NCBI GenBank assembly: GCA_963667005.1
Contig: OY762937.1
Location: 3,162,001 to 3,226,000, forward strand
DNA from: G963662605 sp963667005
GTDB lineage: Bacteria; Bacteroidota; Ignavibacteria; Ignavibacteriales; Ignavibacteriaceae
Length of the DNA stretch: 64,000 bases
Reading direction: 5' to 3'
The first letter of the stretch is position 1; each line of letters starts with the position of its first letter. This document shows, piece by piece, positions 25,616 to 34,943 of this stretch. Both the position numbers and the translations under genes were made by a program. Below the pieces are notes generated by a model. It had not been told where the DNA came from. It saw only the letters and a list, made by a program, of their open reading frames with translations, and did not search any database.

Positions 25616-26349
25616 TATCTATCTAATTTGAATTTTTCGCCGAGATAGAGTCTTCTCACTTCTGCATCATTAGCCAGATCCTCGGCCGTTCCCGATCTGA
25701 ATATCACCCCGTTAATAAGAATATATGCCTTATCAACGATGCTGAGCGTTTCATGGACATTGTGATCGGTAATAAGCACACCGATACCTCGGTTTTTCAG
25801 ATTCGCAACGATGGTCATAATATCTTCAACCGCGATAGGGTCAACTCCGGCAAAAGGCTCATCAAGAAGAATAAATCCCGGATTGGTCGCGAGCGAACGC
25901 GCTATTTCGGTTCTTCTTCTTTCGCCGCCGCTCAATTGATAACCGATACTTTTACGGATATGTGTCAGACTCAAATCCTCAAGCAGCTTTTCAAGACGTT
26001 CTTTTCTTTCCGCCTGAGTCAACTTGATCATCTGAAGTATTGCCATGATGTTGTCCTCAACGGACATCTTCCTGAAAACTGATGCTTCCTGTGGAAGATA
26101 GCCGACACCCATGCGGGCTCGTTTGTACATCGGCACCTTTGTGACTTCTGTTTGATCAATGAATACCTGTCCGGACTCCGGACGAATCATTCCGACCATC
26201 ATGTAAAACGTCGTTGTCTTCCCTGCTCCATTTGGACCTAATAACCCGACGATTTCTCCTCTTGTTACTTCGACAGAGACTTTATTAACAACGGTTCTCT
26301 TTTTATATATTTTTACTAAATCCTGACTTCTAAATACTGTCGTTTCCAT
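25612..26349 (-). CDS. lptB: LPS export ABC transporter ATP-binding protein LptB
   Basis: A 245-residue ABC ATPase: Walker A 'GPNGAGKTT' (38-46), Q-loop 'LPQEASVFRKMSVEDNI', signature 'LSGGERRRTEIARSLA', Walker B 'FILLDEPFAGVDPIAVEDI' and the switch His in 'ITDHNVHETL'. 'FRKMSVEDNIMAIL' and 'GVDPIAVEDI' are characteristic of LptB. It powers LPS extraction from the inner membrane with LptF/LptG, which are not in this window. It is the last gene of kdsD-lptC-lptA-like-lptB; the start overlaps the previous stop by 1 bp. Confidence 0.94.
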   Translation of the reverse strand: METTVFRSQDLVKIYKKRTVVNKVSVEVTRGEIVGLLGPNGAGKTTTFYMMVGMIRPESGQVFIDQTEVTKVPMYKRARMGVGYLPQEASVFRKMSVEDNIMAILQMIKLTQAERKERLEKLLEDLSLTHIRKSIGYQLSGGERRRTEIARSLATNPGFILLDEPFAGVDPIAVEDIMTIVANLKNRGIGVLITDHNVHETLSIVDKAYILINGVIFRSGTAEDLANDAEVRRLYLGEKFKLDRY

Positions 26350-27746
26350 TAGCGTTTCTTCTCTTGAATGGATACATTTTTCTGTTTCAACAAATCCTTA
26401 CCAACCGGTCTGTCTTTGGCCAGTACGAATTTGGGTAAAATGAACTGCTTTTCATTTCCCTTAACCAGCACTTCGGGGTGAAATTCACTTTTCGGATCTC
26501 CGAAGAGTCTGACTTTGTCAATTTTCTTGTCTTTAAAATCAACCTCAGCATTCAACGCGCTTGCTTTTACCAATCCGTTCGGCTCATCCGAATCGTACAT
26601 ATAATAAAAGCTCAACACATTATCGAATACCTCGGTTTTACGCAGCTCATTATCGGTAAACCATAATTTCATTCTATTGCCGTCAATTTGATCGTAGCGA
26701 AGCGGGTACTTTTCATTCTGAGAAATGACGAGTCCCTTGCCAATAACATCAATCTGGTCAATTTTTTTATCCAGCAGACGGATAATAATCGAGTCCCCGG
26801 TAAGCTGTGAATTCTCATACCACAAAACCGGTTTATCGCTCGCTGCGGTTTTCTTATATGTAGTTATCTTTTCGCGCCGTCTATCGTAAATGGTGATTTC
26901 ATTTTTAGAGGCAAACTCGCCGCGCACAATTTTCACCGAATCATAAGCCATAAAACGGTTGGACGTATCGCGGTAGGCTTCCATTTTCATGGCTTTGATA
27001 ATAAGCGTATCAATTGAGGTCAGCTTGGTCTTTTCACTGTTATAGACAGAATCAATCTGCATGAGCAAAGGATTCTTATCAATGACACTGTAATCTTTGC
27101 CCCGGTAATCTTCAATATGGTCACCCCAAATTGTTGAACCGTCTTTCTTGGTGACAATTTTAATATTATTAAAACCGTAGGTTATTTTATCCTGCCGGAG
27201 GTGTACAAGACTATCGGCATAGATCGTATGATCCACATCAACGATTTTTACATTTCGAATTGCTATAGCCTTGTTCTCTCTTCTGAAATACAGAAGCTCA
27301 TCCGAAGTGAGAACCGATGAAGTGTCATCAAGTCTCACATCTCTGGTGAAATGTGCTTTATTCGCTTTAAAGAAGTATTCACCAATAGAAGCCGTCAAGA
27401 TAACTTTCTTGTCATTCAGAATAACCCCTTTATCCGAATAAGCTCTTTTCTCGTTGCCGAAGTATAAACCTTCCGGAGTTTTAATAGTGAGTGTATCCTG
27501 AGTAACAACAACGTTACCGATAAGCCGTGCGTTGTTCTGTGCTAAATACTGAATTGCTCTGTTGCAGGTGATAACCACATTCCCCTGCCGCAGAATGACA
27601 TTGCCGATCACTTCCCTCACTGCCTGGCCATTTTCCTCGCGTCCCATCAGTTCGTTACCGATCACAGTAATAGGCTCATTACTTTCCTGTGCGAAAGTAA
27701 TTGCTGTTGTTACCATAAAAAGAATAATAAATAGTGTATATCTCAT
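26349..27746 (-). CDS. OstA/LptA-like LPS transport protein (long form)
   Basis: Start chosen at the ATG at 27746, one base after the lptC stop, which gives a clean signal peptide ('MRYTLFIILFMVTTAITFAQ'). The mature protein is a series of OstA-type beta repeats ('EVIGNVILRQGNVVITCNRA', 'NARLIGNVVVTQDTLTIKT', 'KGVILNDKKVILTASIGEYF'). At about 465 residues it is far longer than E. coli LptA (185), as is common in Bacteroidota-type OstA proteins. It probably forms the periplasmic bridge for LPS between LptC and LptD, though an LptD-like N-terminal module is not excluded. Confidence 0.85.
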   Translation of the reverse strand: MRYTLFIILFMVTTAITFAQESNEPITVIGNELMGREENGQAVREVIGNVILRQGNVVITCNRAIQYLAQNNARLIGNVVVTQDTLTIKTPEGLYFGNEKRAYSDKGVILNDKKVILTASIGEYFFKANKAHFTRDVRLDDTSSVLTSDELLYFRRENKAIAIRNVKIVDVDHTIYADSLVHLRQDKITYGFNNIKIVTKKDGSTIWGDHIEDYRGKDYSVIDKNPLLMQIDSVYNSEKTKLTSIDTLIIKAMKMEAYRDTSNRFMAYDSVKIVRGEFASKNEITIYDRRREKITTYKKTAASDKPVLWYENSQLTGDSIIIRLLDKKIDQIDVIGKGLVISQNEKYPLRYDQIDGNRMKLWFTDNELRKTEVFDNVLSFYYMYDSDEPNGLVKASALNAEVDFKDKKIDKVRLFGDPKSEFHPEVLVKGNEKQFILPKFVLAKDRPVGKDLLKQKNVSIQEKKR

Positions 27747-27747
27747 A

Positions 27748-28284
27748 TCAATTCTTAATATTGGTAACGTACGTGATACGGAAAATAATATAATTGCGCA
27801 GGAACTGGTCGGACTCAAATCCGTAGCCTTGCATGCGTTCGGTTTTGGTTGTAATAGTCACAAACTTATCTGTCAAGATTTTTTGGCGGGTATTGTCCCA
27901 CATCAACTGCTCGGTTTGCAGCACAACGCCGCTGTCGTTTTTTGTAACAACATTCTGGTATGCGAAAAGGTTTTTCGTTCTATCGTCCACTTTCCCGCTG
28001 ACCGATGTTAATGTTGTGTTTTTAACCTGATTGCGGTTGTAAAAATCAATCTGCAAGCCCTGATCTATTAATGTCTCCTGCTTATTCATCATCATACGCA
28101 AATGTCCCGCTTGAACAATCGCACGTGTCATGCCGGAATCCGTCATAACGATTGTGGATTTCCATGACTCCTGCGCAGGTATTTCGCTTGAGTTTATATC
28201 GCCATTAATGACAGGTTTAACATGTTCATTCTTGCATCCTGCCAATAGAGCGAAGATACAACAGATTACAAAAATCTTCTTCAT
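27748..28284 (-). CDS. lptC: LPS export lipoprotein LptC
   Basis: A 178-residue lipoprotein: the signal 'MKKIFVICCIFALLAGC' is followed by 'KNEHVKPVINGDINSSEIPA' and the LptC/YrbK beta-jellyroll ('IVMTDSGMTRAIVQAGHLRM', 'VFLT..SGKVDDRTKNLFAY', 'LWDNTRQKILTDKFVTI', 'GYGFESDQFLRNY'). E. coli LptC is held by a transmembrane helix; here a lipid anchor replaces it. It overlaps kdsD by 4 bp. Confidence 0.88.
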   Translation of the reverse strand: MKKIFVICCIFALLAGCKNEHVKPVINGDINSSEIPAQESWKSTIVMTDSGMTRAIVQAGHLRMMMNKQETLIDQGLQIDFYNRNQVKNTTLTSVSGKVDDRTKNLFAYQNVVTKNDSGVVLQTEQLMWDNTRQKILTDKFVTITTKTERMQGYGFESDQFLRNYIIFRITYVTNIKN

Positions 28285-29258
28285 CGCATCTTTAAACCGA
28301 GATTGACCAGATCGTGCAAGTGGAGAATACCGACCGGGCGGTCCTCTTCATCGGTAACAATCAGTGACGTGATTTTGTAATTTTCCATTACTTGCAAAGC
28401 ATGGGAGGCTAAAAGTGTCGGGGCCAGCTTCTTCGGATTTTTTGACATAATATCGGCAGCGGTCAACTGTTTAATTTCTATGTCTTTTTCAAGAAGTCGG
28501 CGCAAATCACCATCGGTGATAATTCCGCAAAGCTTCCCATCTTTATCCACAACGCTCGTCGCACCTAAACGCTTCGAGGTTATCTCAAAAATCGTTTCTT
28601 TAACGGACGTATTTTCTTTAACGATAGGAATCTCTTTACCTTGTTTCATGATTTCACTCACACGGAGTGAGAGACGCTTTCCAAGGCTTCCGCCGGGATG
28701 CAGCATCGCAAAATCCTGTTCGGTAAAGCCGCGCATCTCAATAAGTGCAACTGCAATGGCGTCACCAAGTACAAGCATTGTTGTAGTTGAAGCTGTGGGT
28801 ACCAGATCAAACGGACAGGCTTCTTCAGTGATTTCTATATATAAAAGAATATCGGATTCTTTTGCCATCCGTGATTCTCTTTTCGCACTTATTGCAATGA
28901 CGGGCACTTCAAGCCGCTTGAACATAGGAATAAGTGATAAGAGTTCTTCGGTTTCACCGCTCTTTGAGAGCATTAGTACAACATCGTCACTCCGCACCAT
29001 TCCCAGATCACCGTGCAATGCATCGGTCGGATGCATATAAATGGCAGGTGTACCTGTTGAATTCATGGTCGCGACAATTTTTCGTGCAATAAGTCCTGAT
29101 TTCCCCATTCCAGTAAGGACTACACGTCCTTTACAATTGAATAAACACTCAATTGCTTTGTAAAAATTTGCATCTATAGTTTGAGCGAGGCTGCTGACTG
29201 CTTTTCCCTCAATATCAACAACTTCACGCCCTTTTTTAATGATTTGTTCTTCTGTCAA
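28281..29258 (-). CDS. kdsD: arabinose-5-phosphate isomerase (KdsD/KpsF)
   Basis: A 325-residue enzyme that makes D-arabinose 5-phosphate for Kdo synthesis. The SIS domain comes first ('VVLTGMGKSGLIARKIVATM', 'STGTPAIYMHPTDALHGDLG', 'MLSKSGETEELLSLIPMFK', 'FAMLHPGGSLGKRL'), then a tandem CBS pair ('ITDGDLRRLLEK', 'GILHLHDLVNLGLK'). It heads the Lpt operon. kdsC, which is often between kdsD and lptC, is missing here. The Kdo transferase waaA occurs at 59.7 kb. Confidence 0.94.
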   Translation of the reverse strand: MTEEQIIKKGREVVDIEGKAVSSLAQTIDANFYKAIECLFNCKGRVVLTGMGKSGLIARKIVATMNSTGTPAIYMHPTDALHGDLGMVRSDDVVLMLSKSGETEELLSLIPMFKRLEVPVIAISAKRESRMAKESDILLYIEITEEACPFDLVPTASTTTMLVLGDAIAVALIEMRGFTEQDFAMLHPGGSLGKRLSLRVSEIMKQGKEIPIVKENTSVKETIFEITSKRLGATSVVDKDGKLCGIITDGDLRRLLEKDIEIKQLTAADIMSKNPKKLAPTLLASHALQVMENYKITSLIVTDEEDRPVGILHLHDLVNLGLKMR

Positions 29259-29643
29259 TTTCGTAGCCGCTTATTTTTCTAACGATTTTATAACATTTAT
29301 GAAATTTACTAAAAATAATCCGTTACTAAAAAGGCTGTTTTTAGTGATTTGTACTTTAATCTTATTAGATTACGGGTTACGAAAAATTTTAACAATAGCA
29401 TGAATTTTCCCTTGTCCGGGATTTAAAATGACGGCTATCCTGATGATAGCCACTGGGAAGGTGAACTCACCCCCGTCCCCTCTCTTGGCAAGAGAGGGGT
29501 GAGCCTGAAGATAGAGAATTGGCTTAAATGCAGCTGGCGATGGTGAGTTAATTTGCAGTAACTCAGATATTCTATTAATGTTACTATGAATTATGGAACT
29601 TTCCGCCTGTGTAGTTGTTGACCGGACAGGAATTATAAATTAT
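29259..29643. repeat. intergenic region kdsD/uvrB with two hairpins
   Basis: No gene was found here. It holds a perfect stem-loop GGCTATC-ctgat-GATAGCC at 29433-29451 and a GC-rich hairpin at 29477-29499 that has a close relative at 37638-37660. The promoters of kdsD (minus) and uvrB (plus) must lie here. The short ORF opening at 29593 is only an extension of uvrB. Confidence 0.5.
29477..29499. repeat. dispersed hairpin, copy 1 (CCCCTCTC type)
   Basis: CCCCTCTCTT-GGC-AAGAGAGGGG, a perfect 10-bp stem flanked by GTGAG-like sequence. A second copy with one stem difference (CCCCTCTCCT) occurs at 37638-37660. The sharing of loop-stem layout and context at two loci suggests a dispersed palindromic element rather than a terminator. 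Confidence 0.6.
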
Positions 29644-31671
29644 ATGAATAAAAAAAATAAAAAATTTGAATTAGTCTCCAACTATCAGCCGAGCGGTGAT
29701 CAACCCGAGGCGATACGGCAGCTTGTTGAAGGTGTAAAAAACGGTGAGCAGTTTCAAACACTGCTTGGAGTCACCGGCAGCGGAAAGACATTCACGATAT
29801 CCAATGTAATCGCCGCCGTCAACAAACCGACGCTTATTATTTCGCATAATAAGACGCTCGCGGCTCAGTTGTACTCCGAATTCAAGTCATTCTTCCCCAA
29901 TAACGCCGTTGAATTCTTTATCAGTTATTACGACTACTATCAGCCGGAAGCGTATGTCGTTTCGCGTGATTTATTTATCGAAAAAGATTTTTCCGTCAAT
30001 GAAGAAATTGACCGTCTAAGGCTTAAGGCTACCACTTCCCTGATCGAAGGCAGAAACGATGTAATTATCATCGCGAGCGTCAGCTGTATTTACGGTATCG
30101 GTGCGCCGCATGAGTATGCTCAGCAGATCATATTTCTGAATAAAGGCGAAAATTACAACCGCAAGCAGCTCATGCGAAATCTGATTGATATATATTATAG
30201 TAGAAATGATGCTGAGTTTACCAGAGGAACATTCCGCGTACGCGGCGATGTTATTGAAGTAATACCGGCATACGAAAATGATGAGGCAGTTCGCATTGAG
30301 TTTTTTGATGATGAGATTGAACGCCTTTCGCTCATCAACGCACTGACGGGTGATGTAATATCTGAAGTCGATAGCATCCCTATCTATCCGGCAAAATATT
30401 TCGTCTCGAATAAAGAGAAAATGAAACAGGCAATTCTTTCAATTGAAGCAGAGCTTGAAGAGCAATTAAAACTGTTCCGTTCGCAGGATAAGTTACTTGA
30501 AGCCCAGCGTCTTGAACAGCGCACCAGATTTGATATAGAAATGATGAAAGAAGTCGGTTACTGTTCCGGAATTGAGAATTATTCAAGACACATGGACGGC
30601 AGAGAGATCGGCTCCCGGCCTTATTGCTTGTTCGATTATTTTCCTGAAGATTTCCTTTTAGTAATTGACGAGTCGCATGTTACGATTCCTCAAGTCCGGG
30701 CTATGTATAAAGGCGACAGGATGAGAAAGGAAAATCTCGTTAATTTCGGATTCAGACTTCCCTCCGCGCTTGATAACAGGCCGATGAAGTTTGAAGAGTT
30801 TGAAAGATTCCTGAAAAATGTAATTTTCATCAGCGCTACGCCAAGCGACTTTGAACTTGAAAAATCAGACGGTGTATACGTTGAGCAGGTCATTCGTCCT
30901 ACAGGACTCTTGGACCCGGTCATTGAGGTACGCCCCATCAAAGGACAGATTGATGATCTCATCGCTGAAATCCGTGAGCGTGTGGTAAAGAAAGAACGCG
31001 TCCTGATAACAACGCTGACAAAGAAGATGGCCGAAGATCTTTCGGATTATTTTGATAAATTGAATATCAATGTGCGTTATATCCATAGTGATATTGATTC
31101 GCTCGAACGGGTTGAGATATTGCGTGATTTGCGCCTCGGTGATTTTGATGTGCTCGTAGGAGTCAACCTTCTCCGTGAAGGTCTCGACTTGCCTGAGGTA
31201 TCTTTAGTTGCCATTATTGATGCGGATAAAGAAGGATTTTTACGAAGTGAAAAATCGCTCATGCAGACCGCGGGAAGAACCGCGAGAAATGCCAACGGCA
31301 AAGTAATTATGTACGCGGACGTTATCACCAATTCGATGAAGAAGACGATTGATGAAACATTGCGGCGCCGTAAACTGCAAACAGAGTACAATACACAGAA
31401 TAATATCACGCCAAAGACTATATTTAAAAGCGTTGATGAAATTTTATCATCAACATCTATCGCGGAACTACGGAAGAAAGATGATTCGTCCTATGATACA
31501 TCGTTTACCCGGGCTGCTGAACCGGTCATCAAGTATATGACGAATGAGCAGCGGCAGGAACTTGTAGATCAATTACGGGAAGAAATGCTTCAGGCAGCAA
31601 AGGATTTGGAATTTGAACGGGCCGCTTCAATCCGTGATGAAATGGAAAAAATTAAGAAGATGATTCATTAG
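29644..31671 (+). CDS. uvrB: excinuclease ABC subunit B
   Basis: Nucleotide-excision-repair helicase-like protein. Seen are 'FELVSNYQPSGDQPEAIRQL', Walker A 'LLGVTGSGKTFT', the beta-hairpin 'FFISYYDYYQPEAYV', DEAD-like 'LLVIDESHV', 'FISATPSDFE', helicase motif VI 'MQTAGRTARN' and the C-terminal UVR motif ('LREEMLQAAKDLEFERAASIRDEM'; only part shown as a landmark). I chose the ATG at 29644, which matches the family N terminus; the in-frame extension to 29593 adds unrelated residues. It directly abuts dnaG. Confidence 0.95.
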   Translation: MNKKNKKFELVSNYQPSGDQPEAIRQLVEGVKNGEQFQTLLGVTGSGKTFTISNVIAAVNKPTLIISHNKTLAAQLYSEFKSFFPNNAVEFFISYYDYYQPEAYVVSRDLFIEKDFSVNEEIDRLRLKATTSLIEGRNDVIIIASVSCIYGIGAPHEYAQQIIFLNKGENYNRKQLMRNLIDIYYSRNDAEFTRGTFRVRGDVIEVIPAYENDEAVRIEFFDDEIERLSLINALTGDVISEVDSIPIYPAKYFVSNKEKMKQAILSIEAELEEQLKLFRSQDKLLEAQRLEQRTRFDIEMMKEVGYCSGIENYSRHMDGREIGSRPYCLFDYFPEDFLLVIDESHVTIPQVRAMYKGDRMRKENLVNFGFRLPSALDNRPMKFEEFERFLKNVIFISATPSDFELEKSDGVYVEQVIRPTGLLDPVIEVRPIKGQIDDLIAEIRERVVKKERVLITTLTKKMAEDLSDYFDKLNINVRYIHSDIDSLERVEILRDLRLGDFDVLVGVNLLREGLDLPEVSLVAIIDADKEGFLRSEKSLMQTAGRTARNANGKVIMYADVITNSMKKTIDETLRRRKLQTEYNTQNNITPKTIFKSVDEILSSTSIAELRKKDDSSYDTSFTRAAEPVIKYMTNEQRQELVDQLREEMLQAAKDLEFERAASIRDEMEKIKKMIH

Positions 31672-33564
31672 ATGAAGATTTTAGAAGAATCAATAGAACT
31701 TGTAAGGAACAGCGTCAACATTGTTGATGTTGTCGGCCAATATGTACAGCTGCGCAAGAAAGGTAAGAATTTCTGGGGCGTCTGCCCTTTCCATAACGAA
31801 AAGACTCCGTCATTCAGTGTGCATGCTGAAAAGCAGATTTTCCACTGCTTCGGCTGCCACGCCGGAGGCAACGTCTTTAAATTCCTCATGGATTATAAGA
31901 AGATATCATATCCCGAGGCCATTGAAGAACTCGCGCATGATATCGGCATTCAGTTAAAATATGAACAGTCGCAAAATATTGAGAGACAATCCGAAAACGA
32001 ACTGCTCCTCGATTTTAATCAGGAAGTAGCACGACTATTCTTTGACGTACTGTACAATGAACCTGAAGCACAGAATGCCCGCGATTACTTTGCATCACGC
32101 AAATTAAAAAAAGCGACCATGCGAAGTTTCGGCCTCGGCTATGCTCCGGCATCCAGATCTTTTCTAACCGAAAAATATGCCGGGAATCAGCAGAAATTGG
32201 ACATGGCGCTAACCCTCGGATTGACGGGCAAGAATGATAACGGAAGTTATTATGACCGTTTTTCCGGACGTATTATTTTCCCCATTTTCTCACCGAACGG
32301 CAGAGTTATCGGCTTCGGTGGCAGAATCATGGAGAAACGCGAGAATACGGGTAAGTACCTCAACTCTCCCGAATCCCCTATTTATCATAAAGGCCGGGTG
32401 CTGTACGGGTTGTCCCATGCTAAGGATGAGATTAGAAAATTAGACTGGGCACTCCTTGTTGAAGGTTACATGGATTTGTTGTCCTTACATCAGAACGGCA
32501 TTAAAAATGTTATCGCTGTTTCGGGTACTGCTCTAACAGATGAACAGGTTGCGCTTCTATCGCGATACACAAAGAATGTCCGTTTGTTGTTTGATGCCGA
32601 CGAAGCCGGTATCAAAGCATCTATGCGCAGCGTAGAAATTTTGCTCAAGCGGCAAATGAATATAAAAATTGCGTCACTCCCTTCGGGTGAAGACCCCGAC
32701 TCGTATATCAATGCGCACAGTCCTGATGAATTTATGGAACAGCTCGACCGTGCTGTAGGATTTCTGGAATTCCAGTTTGGTTTCTATAAAAAGACCGGAA
32801 AACTTGATGACCCCGTCACCGGCACAGAAATAATTCGTGAGCTTTTGAAACCTGTTGCACTCATTGATGATGAATTGCAAAGGGCGATGTACCTAAACTC
32901 CCTTTCTGAAAAATTCAACTTGCGCGGCAAACTGCTCGAGGACGAGTTAAAGGAAATCATCAACCGCAACATGCGGACGGAAAAACAGGCCGCGATTCAA
33001 TCAGCACCCGTGTTTGTCCCCGGTACGCAAAGGACAGCTATTAAGAAAGAAGAAAAACAGTTCCAGAATCCAATGGAAAAAGAACTGATCAAACTTCTTT
33101 TTGAAAATGAGAAAGCGATAATCGCACTCATCAATAAATACATCCGTGATGATGAATTCACCTATCCCCCGCATCAGAAATTTCTTGAAATCGTATTTTC
33201 GAAATTTCATGAGGACGAAGATATTTCGGTCAGCTCGATACTAGACAACATTCAGGATGAAAACCTCTCCGAATACCTGACATCACTCGCGTTTGAGCCG
33301 TATGCCATCAGCGATGAGTGGGAAAAGCTCTACCCGACACCATCAAAACGGGAATCGTTAGTCCGTGCGGCAATTGATACTATCGTTAAGTTCAAAAACA
33401 TTCAGATTGATCAGGAACTTAAAGGGCTCAATGAGGAGTTAAAAGAAGAAAAAGATATTAACAAGCAGGTTGAGATACTGAATCATGTAAAGGACTTACA
33501 GGATTCAAAGAAATCAATCAAAGAGATGCTTGAAAAGAATTTCTCCAGGCTGATTGAAGAATAG
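31672..33564 (+). CDS. dnaG: DNA primase
   Basis: A 630-residue primase. The CHC2 zinc finger has C38, H41, C59 and C62 ('CPFHNEKTPSFSV', 'HCFGCHAGG'). The RNA-polymerase core follows ('YDRFSGRIIFPIFSPNGRVI', 'KYLNSPESPIYHKG'), then TOPRIM ('LLVEGYMDLLSLHQNG', 'LLFDADEAGIKASMR') and a helical C-terminal helicase-binding region. It synthesises RNA primers at the replication fork. The start codon follows the uvrB stop with no gap. Confidence 0.95.
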   Translation: MKILEESIELVRNSVNIVDVVGQYVQLRKKGKNFWGVCPFHNEKTPSFSVHAEKQIFHCFGCHAGGNVFKFLMDYKKISYPEAIEELAHDIGIQLKYEQSQNIERQSENELLLDFNQEVARLFFDVLYNEPEAQNARDYFASRKLKKATMRSFGLGYAPASRSFLTEKYAGNQQKLDMALTLGLTGKNDNGSYYDRFSGRIIFPIFSPNGRVIGFGGRIMEKRENTGKYLNSPESPIYHKGRVLYGLSHAKDEIRKLDWALLVEGYMDLLSLHQNGIKNVIAVSGTALTDEQVALLSRYTKNVRLLFDADEAGIKASMRSVEILLKRQMNIKIASLPSGEDPDSYINAHSPDEFMEQLDRAVGFLEFQFGFYKKTGKLDDPVTGTEIIRELLKPVALIDDELQRAMYLNSLSEKFNLRGKLLEDELKEIINRNMRTEKQAAIQSAPVFVPGTQRTAIKKEEKQFQNPMEKELIKLLFENEKAIIALINKYIRDDEFTYPPHQKFLEIVFSKFHEDEDISVSSILDNIQDENLSEYLTSLAFEPYAISDEWEKLYPTPSKRESLVRAAIDTIVKFKNIQIDQELKGLNEELKEEKDINKQVEILNHVKDLQDSKKSIKEMLEKNFSRLIEE

Positions 33565-33587
33565 GTAATGACAAGGAATACGACACT

Positions 33588-33815
33588 ATGAGTATGGAAT
33601 ACAGACAAGCAAAGACCGGAAAACTGATGATTGATATACTACCCGATAAGTGCGACTTCTGCGGATGCTGTGTCGGCGTATGCCCCGAAGATGCCATCGA
33701 ACTCAAAGAAGCCACCATCCGAATCATTGACGAACGCTGCACCAACTGCTCCAAATGCGTGTGGAGCTGCCCGTTGGAGGTAATTAAGTTTAATCGGGAA
33801 GGTGTTAGTGCCTAA
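33588..33815 (+). CDS. 2[4Fe-4S] ferredoxin
   Basis: A small 75-residue ferredoxin with two complete cluster motifs, 'CDFCGCCVGVCP' and 'CTNCSKCVWSCP', and 'DAIEL' after the first, as in clostridial-type ferredoxins. Low-potential electron carrier; the partner is unknown. It lies 23 bp after dnaG but is functionally unrelated, so it may just share the transcript. In this redox-rich window it could serve the hydrogenase or another oxidoreductase. Confidence 0.9.
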   Translation: MSMEYRQAKTGKLMIDILPDKCDFCGCCVGVCPEDAIELKEATIRIIDERCTNCSKCVWSCPLEVIKFNREGVSA

Positions 33816-33993
33816 CCAATAAATACAAAAACCTACCGCAAAGACCGCCAATTACGCAAAGAATTATTTTCGGAATTTTGAAGGACGCTGAATGGCTATT
33901 TATTTCATTTATGGATAGCAAAATGCCTTCGGAATCTATGCAACCTCAATACTCGAAGAGCATTAATCAGCGATTTATAATAATAAAACTTCT

Positions 33994-34177
33994 AAGCCGC
34001 ATGGCGGCGAAATGTTTATAGGTAATATAGGATAATCCATATCGAGCCGCATAGCGGCGGTATGTCGGTGATTCCACGAATCCCTGTCGCAGGCGGTTAA
34101 CATGCCTGTATAAATGTGTTTGAATATTTGTCCCATTGAGAAGCATAAACATCAATGCTATTTTATGCCGTAGGCAT
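33994..34177. repeat. palindromic repeat units (GCCGCAT-GCGGC and GCCGTAGGC types)
   Basis: GCCGCATGGCGGC is followed by GAAATGTTTATAG; GCCGCATAGCGGC is followed by GGTATGTCGGTG; ATGCCGTAGGCAT is followed by TTGATCTTTGTAG. The first and third share a stem of about 5-6 bp and a T-rich 'TTTATAG/TTTGTAG' tail, so they look like diverged copies of one unit. Not regular enough in spacing for CRISPR. Confidence 0.55.
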
Positions 34178-34217
34178 TTGATCTTTGTAGAAATAAATTT
34201 AAAATGTAAGCCATTTT

Positions 34218-34266
34218 CCGTAGGAAATATATCATGAGAAACATAATCGAAATATATTCCCTACGG
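34218..34266. repeat. 49-bp inverted repeat
   Basis: Arms CCGTAGGAAATATAT (34218-34232) and ATATATTCCCTACGG (34252-34266) pair with one mismatch across a 19-base loop. This is a pair of the same CCGTAGG-type units facing each other, as in paired REP elements. Confidence 0.6.
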
Positions 34267-34406
34267 GAAATTATAGTTAGGGGGTTTAGCGTTTTCTCAG
34301 GAACCATTCCTCAACTCTTTAGCATTAAATAAAAATTTTTGTTGGCTTTTTAATTTTTCTTTCGTCTGTCTCCCCTCTCCTCATTTTATCAAATCAAATT
34401 ATAAAA

Positions 34407-34889
34407 TCATTCTACAATTTCTTTTTTATCAATTACCGAAATTCCTTCACAGTCAAGACCTCCATCAAATATTGCGCCAGCAGTGATTGTGGCAGAATGT
34501 TCGCCATAGTAATACTGTTCATACTTGAATGTGAGGACATATTTGCCTTTGTGCTTCTCCGGAGAATCAAACTCAAGTATTTTATACGAATAAGGGTAGT
34601 GACTTATACGACGTTGAACTTCAACTTCCATAGATTGTATCTGGCTTTTTGTCAACGACGTACCATGACATTCAAATGATTCTCCATTTATTATAGCAGC
34701 AAGAAAATACAGTGCGGCAATAACTGCGATGGCAATTAAGCATCCTTTTCTATTTGAACTCGCTAACGATTTATTCCTGATATTATTACGCTCTGGAAAA
34801 GTCTCTCTTACCAAAACAGATCCGCATTTTGGACATCGAGACATCCCCTCATTATACGTCTTTTTACATTTTAAACAAGCAGTAAGCAT
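34407..34889 (-). CDS. zinc-ribbon membrane protein, unknown function
   Basis: I do not recognise a named family. The 160-residue protein opens with a zinc ribbon (CX2C...CX2C: 'CLKC' and 'CPKC'), has one membrane helix at about 50-68 ('CLIAIAVIAALYFLAAII'), and an outer domain of about 90 residues ('ECHGTSLTKSQIQSMEVEV', 'YYYGEHSATITAGAIFDGG'). The layout suggests a small inner-membrane protein with a cytoplasmic zinc finger. It lies in the accessory region, 54 bp after the AbiEii gene's stop, reading away from it on the same strand. Confidence 0.65.
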   Translation of the reverse strand: MLTACLKCKKTYNEGMSRCPKCGSVLVRETFPERNNIRNKSLASSNRKGCLIAIAVIAALYFLAAIINGESFECHGTSLTKSQIQSMEVEVQRRISHYPYSYKILEFDSPEKHKGKYVLTFKYEQYYYGEHSATITAGAIFDGGLDCEGISVIDKKEIVE

Positions 34890-34943
34890 AATTCCACCTA
34901 TCTCTAATTATACATTTTTATTAGTATTAAAACCGATACCAAA

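Larger units (their letters stand above)
33816..34406. repeat. 591-bp repeat-rich intergenic region
   Basis: No credible gene was found. The region has 'accgcaaagaccgcc...' at 33835-33861, two GCCGCATnGCGGC stem words (33996-34008 and 34046-34058), ATGCCGTAGGCAT (34165-34177), and a large inverted repeat at 34218-34266. The sequence resembles the short palindromic repeats scattered between genes in Bacteroidota-type genomes. The 3' flanks of dnaG/ferredoxin and of the zinc-ribbon gene meet here. Confidence 0.55.

Noticed and set aside
29593..29643. longer uvrB N terminus
   Set aside because: The added residues do not match the family start, while the ATG at 29644 does.
33994..34266. CRISPR array
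   Set aside because: The repeats differ in sequence and spacing and no cas gene is present.
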